From positions 3,348,001 through 3,412,000 of the forward strand of contig OY761536.1 in NCBI GenBank assembly GCA_963664605.1: a stretch of DNA of 64,000 nucleotides. Direction: 5' to 3'. This document shows positions 54,018 to 63,100 of the stretch, in pieces; positions within the stretch are counted from its first letter, which is position 1; each line of letters begins with the position of its first letter. Source of the stretch: JAHOYW01 sp963664605 (GTDB lineage: Bacteria > Verrucomicrobiota > Lentisphaeria > Victivallales > Victivallaceae). Below the pieces are notes generated by a model. It was not told the origin of the DNA. It worked only from the letters and a program-made list of their open reading frames with translations, and did not search any database. Position numbers and translations under genes: made by a program.

Positions 54018-55385
54018 CTAGAGATTAAAAAATTTCTTCGGTCCGTTGTAAGACATTTCGACTGCCAGCTTCGTCAATAATTCAAGTGGAGCCTGTTCCA
54101 TCTCGGCCATTTCTCCCAAAACGTCTGCCAGAACCCGGCGGAACATCTCAAAACGTGAACCGTATGATAAAAGTTTGCGGGAATCGGAAACCATTCCGGC
54201 AAAGCTGTATAAGACATCAACTGAACCGATATACTCAAGCTGGCGACGCATACCAATAGGATTATCACATAGCCACCAGGCAGATCCCAGACGAACTTTT
54301 TCTCCAAAGGCCCGGGACAAGGTTGCCAGCAGGGGCTGGTGTGTCGGATCAAGGCAGTACAAAATAACTTTCAATCTATCTTCAAACTTGTTCAAAAATC
54401 CTTGCAGCGGAGTTAAATGATCCTGATAATGGTTACAGATATCACCGCCGGTATCCGGGCCCAAAGTTTCAAAAAGGTAATCGCGAACATCACGAACCGC
54501 GCCCATATGTATCTGGAAAACCCAATCCTTCTCTGCGTTCATCTCAGCAGCCTGTCCGAAAATATAACTCATAAAACAAGCCACCTCTGAATCGCTCAAG
54601 CATTCTCTCTGCATCGCCTTGCGGAACACCGCATCAGCTTCAGCCGGATCAGCATCTCCGCTGAACGGAACTTCCACACCATGGTCGCTGGCGACACAGC
54701 CGAATTCCGCGAAATAATCATGGGAAATCTGCAAAGCCTTTACCAGATCATCCACAGAATTAAGCTTCATATCAAAGCGTTCCGCAACTTTATCCATATA
54801 TTCGCGCCATCCAGGATTCGCGATTTTCATAGCTTTGTCCGGGCGCCAGGTAGGACGGATAAGTTTTTTGCCGACGCGTTCCTCTATTGCTTTATGATGT
54901 TCCAACGAATCTATTGGATCATCAGTTGAACACATGGTTTCCACACCAATATCAGCAAGCAGTTGTAAAGGCCTTTTATTTTCCTGTGCCAGAACAGCAT
55001 TGGCTTTTTCCCATATTTCATCCGCGGTATCAGGGCCGATCAAAGTATCAATACCTAAATAACGTTTCAGGTCAAGATGCACCCATTCATAAACCGGATT
55101 GCCGACAATTTCAGGGAAAGTCGCAGCCATTTTCAGCCATTTTTCTTTTGGGGTCTTGCTTCCGGTAAGGAATTCCTCTGACACGCCGCGTTTACGCAGC
55201 ACTTCCCAAACGTAGTGGTCGGTAGCCGCAAACAACTGCCATATATTGGAATAATTATCATTCAGCGCGACTTCCTCGACATTAGCGTGGTTATGCGGGT
55301 CAATTATCGGCAAATCCTTTATCGCCTCGTAAATTTTTAATCCGGCCTCTGTTTTAATCAGATACTTTTTACCTAAAAAGCTCAT
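54018..55385 (-). CDS. uxaC: Glucuronate (uronate) isomerase
   Basis: 455 aa from the ATG at 55385 (AAAGGA nine bases upstream); a TTG three codons earlier is less likely. It converts D-glucuronate to D-fructuronate, and galacturonate to tagaturonate, in the cytoplasm. Recognised by 'LPIIDPHNHANVEEVA', 'DHYVWEVLRKRGVSEEFLTG', 'CSTDDPIDSLEHHKAI', 'PTWRPDKAMKI', 'DWVFQIHMGAVRD', 'CLDPTHQPLLATLSRAF' and 'GSAWWLCDNPIGMRRQLEYIG'. It provides the intracellular route for uronates released by the GH2 enzyme at 18593-20314. Other Ashwell-pathway genes (uxuA/uxuB) are not seen here. Confidence 0.96.
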   Translation of the reverse strand: MSFLGKKYLIKTEAGLKIYEAIKDLPIIDPHNHANVEEVALNDNYSNIWQLFAATDHYVWEVLRKRGVSEEFLTGSKTPKEKWLKMAATFPEIVGNPVYEWVHLDLKRYLGIDTLIGPDTADEIWEKANAVLAQENKRPLQLLADIGVETMCSTDDPIDSLEHHKAIEERVGKKLIRPTWRPDKAMKIANPGWREYMDKVAERFDMKLNSVDDLVKALQISHDYFAEFGCVASDHGVEVPFSGDADPAEADAVFRKAMQRECLSDSEVACFMSYIFGQAAEMNAEKDWVFQIHMGAVRDVRDYLFETLGPDTGGDICNHYQDHLTPLQGFLNKFEDRLKVILYCLDPTHQPLLATLSRAFGEKVRLGSAWWLCDNPIGMRRQLEYIGSVDVLYSFAGMVSDSRKLLSYGSRFEMFRRVLADVLGEMAEMEQAPLELLTKLAVEMSYNGPKKFFNL

Positions 55386-55419
55386 ACTGCACAATCCTTT
55401 TATTTGTAATTAGTAATTT

Positions 55420-56220
55420 TCAGTTCTCAATGTTCTGTCCGCCACCTGGCCTGTACCCCTGCAAATCGAGCAGAACTTTTTTAAATCCTATTTCAGACAA
55501 TTTTTCAACTATGAGTTCAGCATTTTCCGCCGCTGAAACATAATCCGAAGCCTGTAATTCAAGCCTGGCGCCATCATCAAGACAGCGCACCCGGCAGCCA
55601 TGATAACCAAGCTGACGCAGAAATTCCTCTCCCTTATCCACCATTTTCAAGCGGTCTGAAGTCAATTTCATCCCATACGGCAGCCGTGAAGCAAGGCATG
55701 CGGATGGGGGGGTGTTCCAGTTAGGAAGCTTCCAGCGGTCAGCCAGTATCCTGATTTCCGCTTTATTCAGGCCGGCTTCGAGCAACGGATGGCGAACGCC
55801 TCTTTCGTCAGCAGCCTTCATGCCGGGACGGTAATCCCCGAGGTCATCACTGTTAGTACCGTCCAATACATATTCCAGACCATGTTTTTGACTTTCCGCA
55901 AACACCAGATCCATTATGGCTTTCTTGCAGTAATAACAACGCCGCAAATCATTGCGGACAACATCTTTGTTTGCCAGCGGGTCGGCTTCAATAATTTTTA
56001 ACGGAAATTTATTTGTTTCTGTCCACTCCTTGACAAAAGCTGTTTCAACACGCGGAATCAGTTCTGATGAGATATGAACAAGCAGGTATTTGTCAGCTTC
56101 CAGGGCTTTACTTGCAGCCATAGATAAAAAAGTACTGTCGGTTCCGCCTGAAAAACAAATCGCGGCACTACCCATTTCTTTCAGGGTAGTCATCAGTTTT
56201 TCCAATTTCTTATCAAGCAT
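55420..56220 (-). CDS. larE: ATP-dependent sulfur transferase LarE
   Basis: 266 aa. The PP-loop 'CFSGGTDSTFLS' (about 22-33) adenylates the nicotinate-derived carboxylate, and 'RRCYYCKK', 'LDGTNSDDLGDYRPG' and 'PPSACLASRLPYG' are LarE hallmarks. Cys175 in CLASR matches the sulfur-donating Cys of LarE in nickel-pincer cofactor synthesis. Two further cysteines, Cys209 and Cys213 ('YHGCRVRC'), lie where some LarE proteins bind an iron-sulfur cluster; I have not verified the alignment. larB, larC and larA are absent from the window. It lies between uxaC and a GT4 gene, in the same direction. Confidence 0.93.
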   Translation of the reverse strand: MLDKKLEKLMTTLKEMGSAAICFSGGTDSTFLSMAASKALEADKYLLVHISSELIPRVETAFVKEWTETNKFPLKIIEADPLANKDVVRNDLRRCYYCKKAIMDLVFAESQKHGLEYVLDGTNSDDLGDYRPGMKAADERGVRHPLLEAGLNKAEIRILADRWKLPNWNTPPSACLASRLPYGMKLTSDRLKMVDKGEEFLRQLGYHGCRVRCLDDGARLELQASDYVSAAENAELIVEKLSEIGFKKVLLDLQGYRPGGGQNIEN

Positions 56221-56228
56221 ATATAACT

Positions 56229-57377
56229 CTATTTTAAATGTTCCAGATATTCTTCCTCGAGAATATCAGCCATTTTGTGCCAGTTGAATTTTTCGGCAAC
56301 CATCTTTTTGCCGTTTTCGCCCATTTTCCGTGCCAGGTCAGGATTACTCAAAAGGTGTACCGCGCTGGCTATAACGGTTTTTACATCCTTGGCGTTCGCA
56401 CAGTATCCGGTTTCGCCGTCAATTACAACTTCCGGCGTTCCGTCCAGTTTGAAGCCCAGAGCCGGCTTGCCTGAAGCCAATGCCTGTACGACGCAACGCG
56501 GCAGGCCTTCACGCAGGGATAAATGCGCCAGTATATCCATCAGGGCAATATAACGATAGACTTCATCCGGCGGGACCAGTCCCGCAAAATGGAAATGGCT
56601 GGTCAATCCAACATCCGCAATCTGTTTTTCCATCCATTCACGCAATGCTCCATCACCGACAATCAGAAAATGTACGTCATGACAAACCGAGTTAACCGCA
56701 TGCGCAAGCGGCAGAAAATACTCATATCCTTTCAAAGGGAACAATCTCGAAACAGCGCCGATAACTTTAACTCCTTCAGGAATTCCGAGTTTTTCCCGCA
56801 GTTCAGGTTCAGGTTTGGAATTCAGAAACTTGTCAATTTCCATTCCGCTGTAGACAACTTTATATTTTTCTCTTGGAGCAACTTTTGCCTTGACGCATTG
56901 ATCGATCATCGCCTGTGCCACCGCGTAAATCTTATGGCAGCGTTTTGCCGCCCAGCGCTCCGCTGTTATATACAAAAAGTTTTTCCATGCTTTTTCATAA
57001 GCGTGGAATGCTTGTCCATGAACAGTATGAGTAACAAACGGCACTTCCGCATTCCATGCCGCTGCCCTGCCCAATATCCCGGCTTTAGAACTATGGGTAT
57101 GGACAACATCGAATTTCCGTTCCGTGAATATTTTTTTCAATTCTCGATACGCGAGATAATCCTTTACAGGATTCATTTCCCTGATCAGGCTGGGAACTTC
57201 TATTATTTCAAATTCCGGGAATTCACTATTTTTTAGCAGCTCACCTTCGGGTCCCGGGGACGGGCCAGTTATCAAAACGACTTCATGCCCTTTCTGAATA
57301 TGCCCGACTATTGTGAAAAGTGTGTTTTCCTGAGCCCCTCCGACAATCATCCGGGTAATCACATGACATATTTTCAT
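56229..57377 (-). CDS. GT4-family glycosyltransferase
   Basis: 382 aa from the ATG at 57377, four bases after the comEC stop. A TTG at 57392 with AGGA eight bases upstream is an alternative, overlapping comEC. GT-B fold: 'KICHVITRMIVGGAQENTLF', 'VVHTHSSKAGILGRAAAW', 'VTHTVHGQAFHAYEKAW', 'KYKVVYSGMEIDKF', 'VKVIGAVSRLFPLKGYEYFLPLAH' and the donor-binding 'LSLREGLPRCVVQALASGKPALGFKLDGTPEVV'. It is cytoplasmic or peripheral and transfers a sugar from a nucleotide donor in surface-glycan synthesis. The acceptor is unknown. Confidence 0.92.
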   Translation of the reverse strand: MKICHVITRMIVGGAQENTLFTIVGHIQKGHEVVLITGPSPGPEGELLKNSEFPEFEIIEVPSLIREMNPVKDYLAYRELKKIFTERKFDVVHTHSSKAGILGRAAAWNAEVPFVTHTVHGQAFHAYEKAWKNFLYITAERWAAKRCHKIYAVAQAMIDQCVKAKVAPREKYKVVYSGMEIDKFLNSKPEPELREKLGIPEGVKVIGAVSRLFPLKGYEYFLPLAHAVNSVCHDVHFLIVGDGALREWMEKQIADVGLTSHFHFAGLVPPDEVYRYIALMDILAHLSLREGLPRCVVQALASGKPALGFKLDGTPEVVIDGETGYCANAKDVKTVIASAVHLLSNPDLARKMGENGKKMVAEKFNWHKMADILEEEYLEHLK

Positions 57378-57381
57378 TTTT

Positions 57382-59703
57382 TTATCGCTCAAAACTATAA
57401 TTCCTCATTTCAAGTATGGAGCTGTTCAACAATTCATATTCAACCGGCTGACGCCCGTTAAAAACAAATTTGATGATTCTACGACCATTATTATCATTAA
57501 AGGCACTTAGTTTAATATGCAGGAGTTTAGACTGATATTCAATCTTAAAATATTGATTTTTGCCAATAATTTTTATTTTACCGGAATTATACTCAAACAA
57601 TTTGCTGGACGAAGATGAAGCAACGCCAGTTTTAAAGCTCGTTCCCTCTTCAATCAAGGCATTGAGGCTTTTGTTCAAAGACAAACCTCGTCTGTCAGGG
57701 ATCAACTGCACCACTTTTGCCACCTTTACGCGCTGCATCAAAGTTTTGGTTCCACCGCAAAAATCTTTTTTTGTACCGCTGAAAATCAAAGTGCTGACTT
57801 CACGTATCCCGTTCTTTTTAAGACGCGCGGCGACACATCGCGCCGCCTCAAAAGAAGGCATATTAATTACTGTCGCAGTTCCCGAAGACGGTTCAATTAT
57901 AACAAATGCCGTTTCCTGGCTTCCACCGCCATGCAATACAGTCATTGACGGCGCAATGAAAGCATTCGAGATATGCCAATAGACAATCATTCCACTCACT
58001 CCAAGCAAACCGGCAATAATCCCGGCACGCTTACGGGCAAGGAGCAGCAGAAGCAATGCCGCGTAAAATATCAGCAATCCGTAAAATGTCGGCGCGGCAG
58101 CATGGGTCGATTCAAAAAGATCAAGCGATATTCCGGCAATGAAATCAATTATTCCGGTCACGATTTCCACCAGCCATGACGTAAAAGGCAACATAAAAGT
58201 AAAAACGCTTAAGAGCACTTTGAAAAAAATCAGGCTGAACAGCAGAAGAACAAAGGGTATCAGGAAAAGATTGGCGACAATTGAAAACGGGAAATATATC
58301 CCCTGATAATACAGGCAGATCCCGCTGCTTGCCAACCAGGCGACAATACAGCCAAGCAGAGCTGGTAAAAACCTGCTCCGCCATTTTGCCTTCCAGTAAC
58401 GCAATGTCCCAAGGTATTCAGACGGTATCCAGGCAAACAACTCTCTGAACAATCGTTCCCATTCACGGCTGCCGCGCGATGAGATAATCAGAAAGCCAAC
58501 TACTGTAAAAGAGAATTGAAAGCCCATATCATTAAGATAAAAAGGATTTTTAAGCAGAAGAAACGCCGCAGTCAAAAACACTATGTTCAAAGCTGGAATG
58601 TACAATAATGAAGCCCGGCATACACACCAGATACTAATCATCAGCCATGCCCGCATTGCCGGCGGATGCATTCCAGTTGAAAGCACGTACAAAAATACCA
58701 GGCCGGGAACCAGCAAATGCCGGGTGCGGAACGGAACCCAGCGAAAAAGCCAAAACAAAATAAGCGCCAGTATTCCGACATGCAGGCCGCTTACGGTAAA
58801 AATATGGATCGTACCGCTTTTGACATAATTAGCCTTATCCGTATAATCCAGCCCCTGGCGGCAGCCAAATAAAAGAGTAGCCAGCAAATCACAATATTTT
58901 TTATTTTTAATCCCGGCAACAACGTTTTTCAACAGGAAGTTCCGCAACCCCAGCACCGGGCGGTAAAACCCAGCCGCCTTTGACCTTATACCCGCAAACT
59001 CTTTACAGTAGAAGACCCGAAGAATATTACGGGATTTCAAATAATCGCTGAAATGTTTACTGGAAGGGTCATTAAAGATTTGCTCACTTCCAATTACTAA
59101 CGGCCTTGACTTATCTGACGGAACAATATTTTCCTGAAATAAAAAACGGCTGTTTATATTTCGAAAGCTTCCTTTCAAGTTAACAATATCACCATACTCC
59201 AAAAGCGGCGCGGCAGAAGGCAGACGAACCGCAGCCAATCCGTAACTCGTATGCCATCTGGAACTGCCGTTCAATTTGACCTTCAGTATTTGGACAGTCG
59301 TCAAAGACGGATTCGGCAACCATGGAATATCGCTGCCGCAACATGAAGTATCAATTACTTTCGCGGTTATTTCAGCGCCGCGGTCACGGTTGCCCAAAAG
59401 CGATATATAAGACGCGGCTTCTGTTCTCTGCTGGATATTCAGGCTCAATAATCCAGCGCAAACCGCAAGAAAAATGACCAGCGCCTGTTTGCGCGACAAT
59501 AACAATGTGCCGATTATCAATATTGGAAAAACACTTAACAGAATCTTCCACCACGCTAAATCCGGGTATAGCACCTGAGGCAGAACAGCATTGATGATTC
59601 CAAGCAGAATAAGTAGAGCCGGCATTTTAGCGGCAACCTTTCCGGAACGCAATTCAATTATTGCGTTTTTTGTAAAACTTATGATACGGCTATAAATTTT
59701 CAC
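57382..59703 (-). CDS. comEC: ComEC/Rec2-type DNA uptake channel with degenerate C-terminal domain
   Basis: 773 aa, GTG start at 59703. Typical order: N-terminal membrane segments, an OB-like DUF4131 domain (about 80-220), the competence domain with 'LLATLLFGCRQGLDYTDKANYVKSGTIHIFTVSGLHVGILALILF' and 'HPPAMRAWLMISIWC', many TM helices, and a C-terminal beta-lactamase-like region. In that region the HxHxDH metal motif is missing: the place reads 'TLIFSGTKKDFCGGTKTL' instead of the expected TH.H.DH.GG. It would form the inner-membrane channel for single-stranded DNA during transformation, but its nuclease-like domain cannot be active. Confidence 0.92.
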   Translation of the reverse strand: MKIYSRIISFTKNAIIELRSGKVAAKMPALLILLGIINAVLPQVLYPDLAWWKILLSVFPILIIGTLLLSRKQALVIFLAVCAGLLSLNIQQRTEAASYISLLGNRDRGAEITAKVIDTSCCGSDIPWLPNPSLTTVQILKVKLNGSSRWHTSYGLAAVRLPSAAPLLEYGDIVNLKGSFRNINSRFLFQENIVPSDKSRPLVIGSEQIFNDPSSKHFSDYLKSRNILRVFYCKEFAGIRSKAAGFYRPVLGLRNFLLKNVVAGIKNKKYCDLLATLLFGCRQGLDYTDKANYVKSGTIHIFTVSGLHVGILALILFWLFRWVPFRTRHLLVPGLVFLYVLSTGMHPPAMRAWLMISIWCVCRASLLYIPALNIVFLTAAFLLLKNPFYLNDMGFQFSFTVVGFLIISSRGSREWERLFRELFAWIPSEYLGTLRYWKAKWRSRFLPALLGCIVAWLASSGICLYYQGIYFPFSIVANLFLIPFVLLLFSLIFFKVLLSVFTFMLPFTSWLVEIVTGIIDFIAGISLDLFESTHAAAPTFYGLLIFYAALLLLLLARKRAGIIAGLLGVSGMIVYWHISNAFIAPSMTVLHGGGSQETAFVIIEPSSGTATVINMPSFEAARCVAARLKKNGIREVSTLIFSGTKKDFCGGTKTLMQRVKVAKVVQLIPDRRGLSLNKSLNALIEEGTSFKTGVASSSSSKLFEYNSGKIKIIGKNQYFKIEYQSKLLHIKLSAFNDNNGRRIIKFVFNGRQPVEYELLNSSILEMRNYSFER

Positions 59704-59709
59704 TACAAC

Positions 59710-60090
59710 TTATGGGAATGTCGGACGACGGACTCTGGATACTGTCATCGGTCTGCACGGCGGCGGAGTGGAAATCACCTGAATTCCTTTACCGTAAGCT
59801 CTTTTCCAGAAAAACACATACATAGTACCGTCATAATTTGATTTTACGACAGGCTCTCCCATAAGAAATTTCAGTTCTTCATCTGTCGCATCGGGAAGCT
59901 TTTCCTGAGCATATTTACGCATCATTTCCACCGATGAATGCGGGTCCTGCATACGTTTAAAATCTTCCTGCATCTGTTTGAAGACTTCATTAGGTTGAAT
60001 CGGTTTGCGTTCTATCCTGGGAGTACAGCCTATAAAACACATGCCGACAGCAGTCAATATCGCGATTACGGAAAAATTTAATAATTTCAT
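59710..60090 (-). CDS. Small hypothetical lipoprotein
   Basis: 126 aa. The N-terminus MKLLNFSVIAILTAVGMCFIGC is a lipoprotein signal peptide with lipobox F-I-G-C, so the mature protein is lipid-anchored. The rest is short: 'EVFKQMQEDFKRMQDPHSSVEMMRKYAQEKLPDATDEELKFLMGEPVVKSNYDGTMYVFFWK', resembling BamE/SmpA-like 'G.P....Y.G..Y.WFW' outer-membrane small proteins, followed by a Pro-rich tail. It lies between the alpha-2-macroglobulin and comEC genes with gaps of 12 and 6 bp. Function unknown. Confidence 0.75.
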   Translation of the reverse strand: MKLLNFSVIAILTAVGMCFIGCTPRIERKPIQPNEVFKQMQEDFKRMQDPHSSVEMMRKYAQEKLPDATDEELKFLMGEPVVKSNYDGTMYVFFWKRAYGKGIQVISTPPPCRPMTVSRVRRPTFP

Positions 60091-60102
60091 ACTTATTAAC
60101 CT

Positions 60103-63100
60103 TTATTTTATGTTAATACTAAATTCATTTGAGTTACAACGCAGTTCAGGGGCATAAGCCCCTGTCGCGATTGTCGGCATGGCGATAAACTTACCCGGTG
60201 TCACCGCACGCATACGGTACGACATACTGTGTTTTCCCCGTGCTAAACTGCGGATATAAAAGCGCACTTCAGTATTGCGCATTTCCACATATGCCCCTAA
60301 ATTATTCCGGGTATACCCGCTCAAAACCGTTACCGGTTCAAATCCTGCCGGTTTGCCGTCATTAATAACAATATAGCCGTAATCGTTTTTAGATTCAATA
60401 GTAAATTCAATTTCTATCAAATCCCCGCTCAAAATTTCAGATAAATCCGCAAGCGGAACCCGCTTATACTTTTCCACATCCACTTTCAGCGCCTGTCCCC
60501 GACTGCCGCGGCTGTTCGCTCGCGCTTTGACTGGAACAAGTTTAAAATATCGCCGTCTTACTTTCAAATCCAGTCCGGCACGTTTGATAAAATCCTCCAT
60601 CGTAAAATAGGATATATAAGTATTAAAGTAAACCGTTCCTTCACCATGACGCCTGATTTCAACTTTATGTTCACCGGAGGTCAGGTCTTTGCTGGAAAGA
60701 GTTATTGAGTTATTGATGTTAAACATGTTCTTTGCGTCTATTTTAACTTTCCTTAAACTTTTTCCGTCAAACAGCACTTCCACTTCCATATCAGGTTTTG
60801 CCTCGCCGCTTGCCTGTATAAATTCACAAAGCGCCTCCACGCACAAACCTGTATCGACTACAGAAGTCCAGTAATTTGCGTGTTTGCGGTTTATCAGGAT
60901 GTACTTAGCCAGCCAGGCGGCACGTTTTCCTTTAGGGTCGACTTTTGACAAGAGCTTTAAATATTCCGCCTGCGTATCAATATCGCGTCCGTACCAGCAC
61001 CACCACCAGCATCCCGCGGGAATACGCAAGTAAGCGGTCTGGTTTTCCTTGTCCTCGACAATGAACTGTTCTATATTTTTCAACAGCATTTTCAACTTAT
61101 CAACAGCTCTCAAACGTTGACATGCACTGGCGAGAAGCGTTAAACCGTTTACGCTCAATTCCGCACGATCTTTAAATAGTTTCTCCAGCATGAAATCTGA
61201 TGTAAAACCGGCCTTTACCAAAGTATCAAAAACCAGTGCGTCAGTATTATTGCTCCTGCTGTTATGTTCCTTGATATACTTTATCCTGTCTTCCTGCCAC
61301 GCTTTCAGCCAGTTTACGCCACGGCTGAACATATTTTTATCCACGGACACGGCATTATCCGCAACAAGCTGAAGCGCGCGAACAGTCCTGACTGTAGTAT
61401 AAATGTATGAATGTTCATAAAAACCGCTAAACCAGCCCCAGCCGCCGTCGCTGTTCTGCATTCCAGCAATGGTTTTTAATTCTTTATCAACGATTTTTTT
61501 AAGCTTTTCATTACTGAAAACCGGATTATTAGCAAAACGTTTCCATTGAGCGGCACGTTCTTTTTTATCGCCAATTTCAGTTGAATTCAAGTTAGCTTTT
61601 GATTTTTCTATCGCCGCTAAATCAATCCCCATTTTTAACAAAGTATTACGGGCAATCACAACCGGAACAAAACGATTGACAGTGGAGAAAATATCCTTGT
61701 CGTCAGTATCAATCAAGTACGGCAGGGCATCAACCATCGCCGCGGCAATTGAAGGCGAAAAGTTTATAGTCAGTTTTGCACTTTCCTTTTTACGCTTTGC
61801 CGGGATGTCAACGTTCACCGTCGCGCTCTCTCTGGCTTTCATATAACCGCTTGAAGCAACTTGTTTGGTGATTCCTTTAATCTGAACTGGCAGTTGAAGT
61901 TCGACTGCATCAGAGTTTTTGCCGCAGAATGATTTTACGGTAATGGAAGCTTTACCGGCTCCAACAGCCCTCACCCGCCAGTCGAAACGCTTTTCACTAT
62001 TAGCTCCAAGCTCTACCCTCTGCTGAGCGGGATTCAACAGAATCAAGGACTGACCGGAAATCTTTATTGAAGTTTCAGCTTTTCCGGGTTGTTTTCCACG
62101 ATTCATAACGATAGCCGAAAAAGTAGCCGTATCGCCAGAGGTCAGGAAACGCGGCAGGATCAGGCGCACAAGATAATCCTTGCTGACAATCACTTCAGTT
62201 TCCCCCTGCCCGACCGCGCATTTATCAGTCATAGCCCAGGCGCGAATTTTCCATGTAGTCAAATTATCCGGCAGAGGTACTGGAAGTTCAGCCATGCCGT
62301 TTTTATCAGTTTTAAGCGCAACTTTCCATAATGCTGAATCAGCAAAATTTTTACGGACAACAACACTTTGCTGTGCGTTCGAAACTGGCGCGGAAGAATC
62401 ATCTTTAATTTCAAAAGACAGGCTTTTGGTTTTCATCGCTCTACCGACAGCTAACATATTCTCTTTACCTCCCGCGGCTGTCGGAGCTGGTAAATTGCCG
62501 AAAATCCCAAGTGGGCGCATCCACAACTCCCCTTTTTTGCGGAGTATATAAAAAGATTTATCCAAGCTTGTACGAAACCTTATGTGCCAGCTTCTGGTCC
62601 ATTTCCAAAAGAAGGAATTTATTTCCGGGACATTGCTGCCGCCGCTTAAAATATCCAATGCCTTATCATAAACAGTCAGGACAATATCGCCGCTTACCGG
62701 CTTGCCGTTCGCATCAGTTATTTTTACTTTCAGAGGACATTTCTCTCCCGGTTTATATTTATTCTCAGCAGTTTTTAAATCAATATTCAATATCTTCTTT
62801 TCCGGCGGCACAATTATCTGTTTGGTCACGCTGTACATTCTGCCGTTTCGAACTGTCAAAGCCTCAATAAAAACGTTCGGCATATCTGAACGCCTGATAT
62901 TAAGTTCACGGATAGCTGAACCGGACGACAGCTTCACCAGTTTGGCATTTTTAGGATTACCTGAACTTGCGGGCCTGACAAAGAGATAAACACTCCTGTT
63001 ATTTCCTTCACTGTTTATCATTATTGAAGCGGTATCACCCGGCTGATAAGTTTTTTTATCGGTTACTATTTCCAGAGGCATGCTGGTCATTTTCTCGGGT

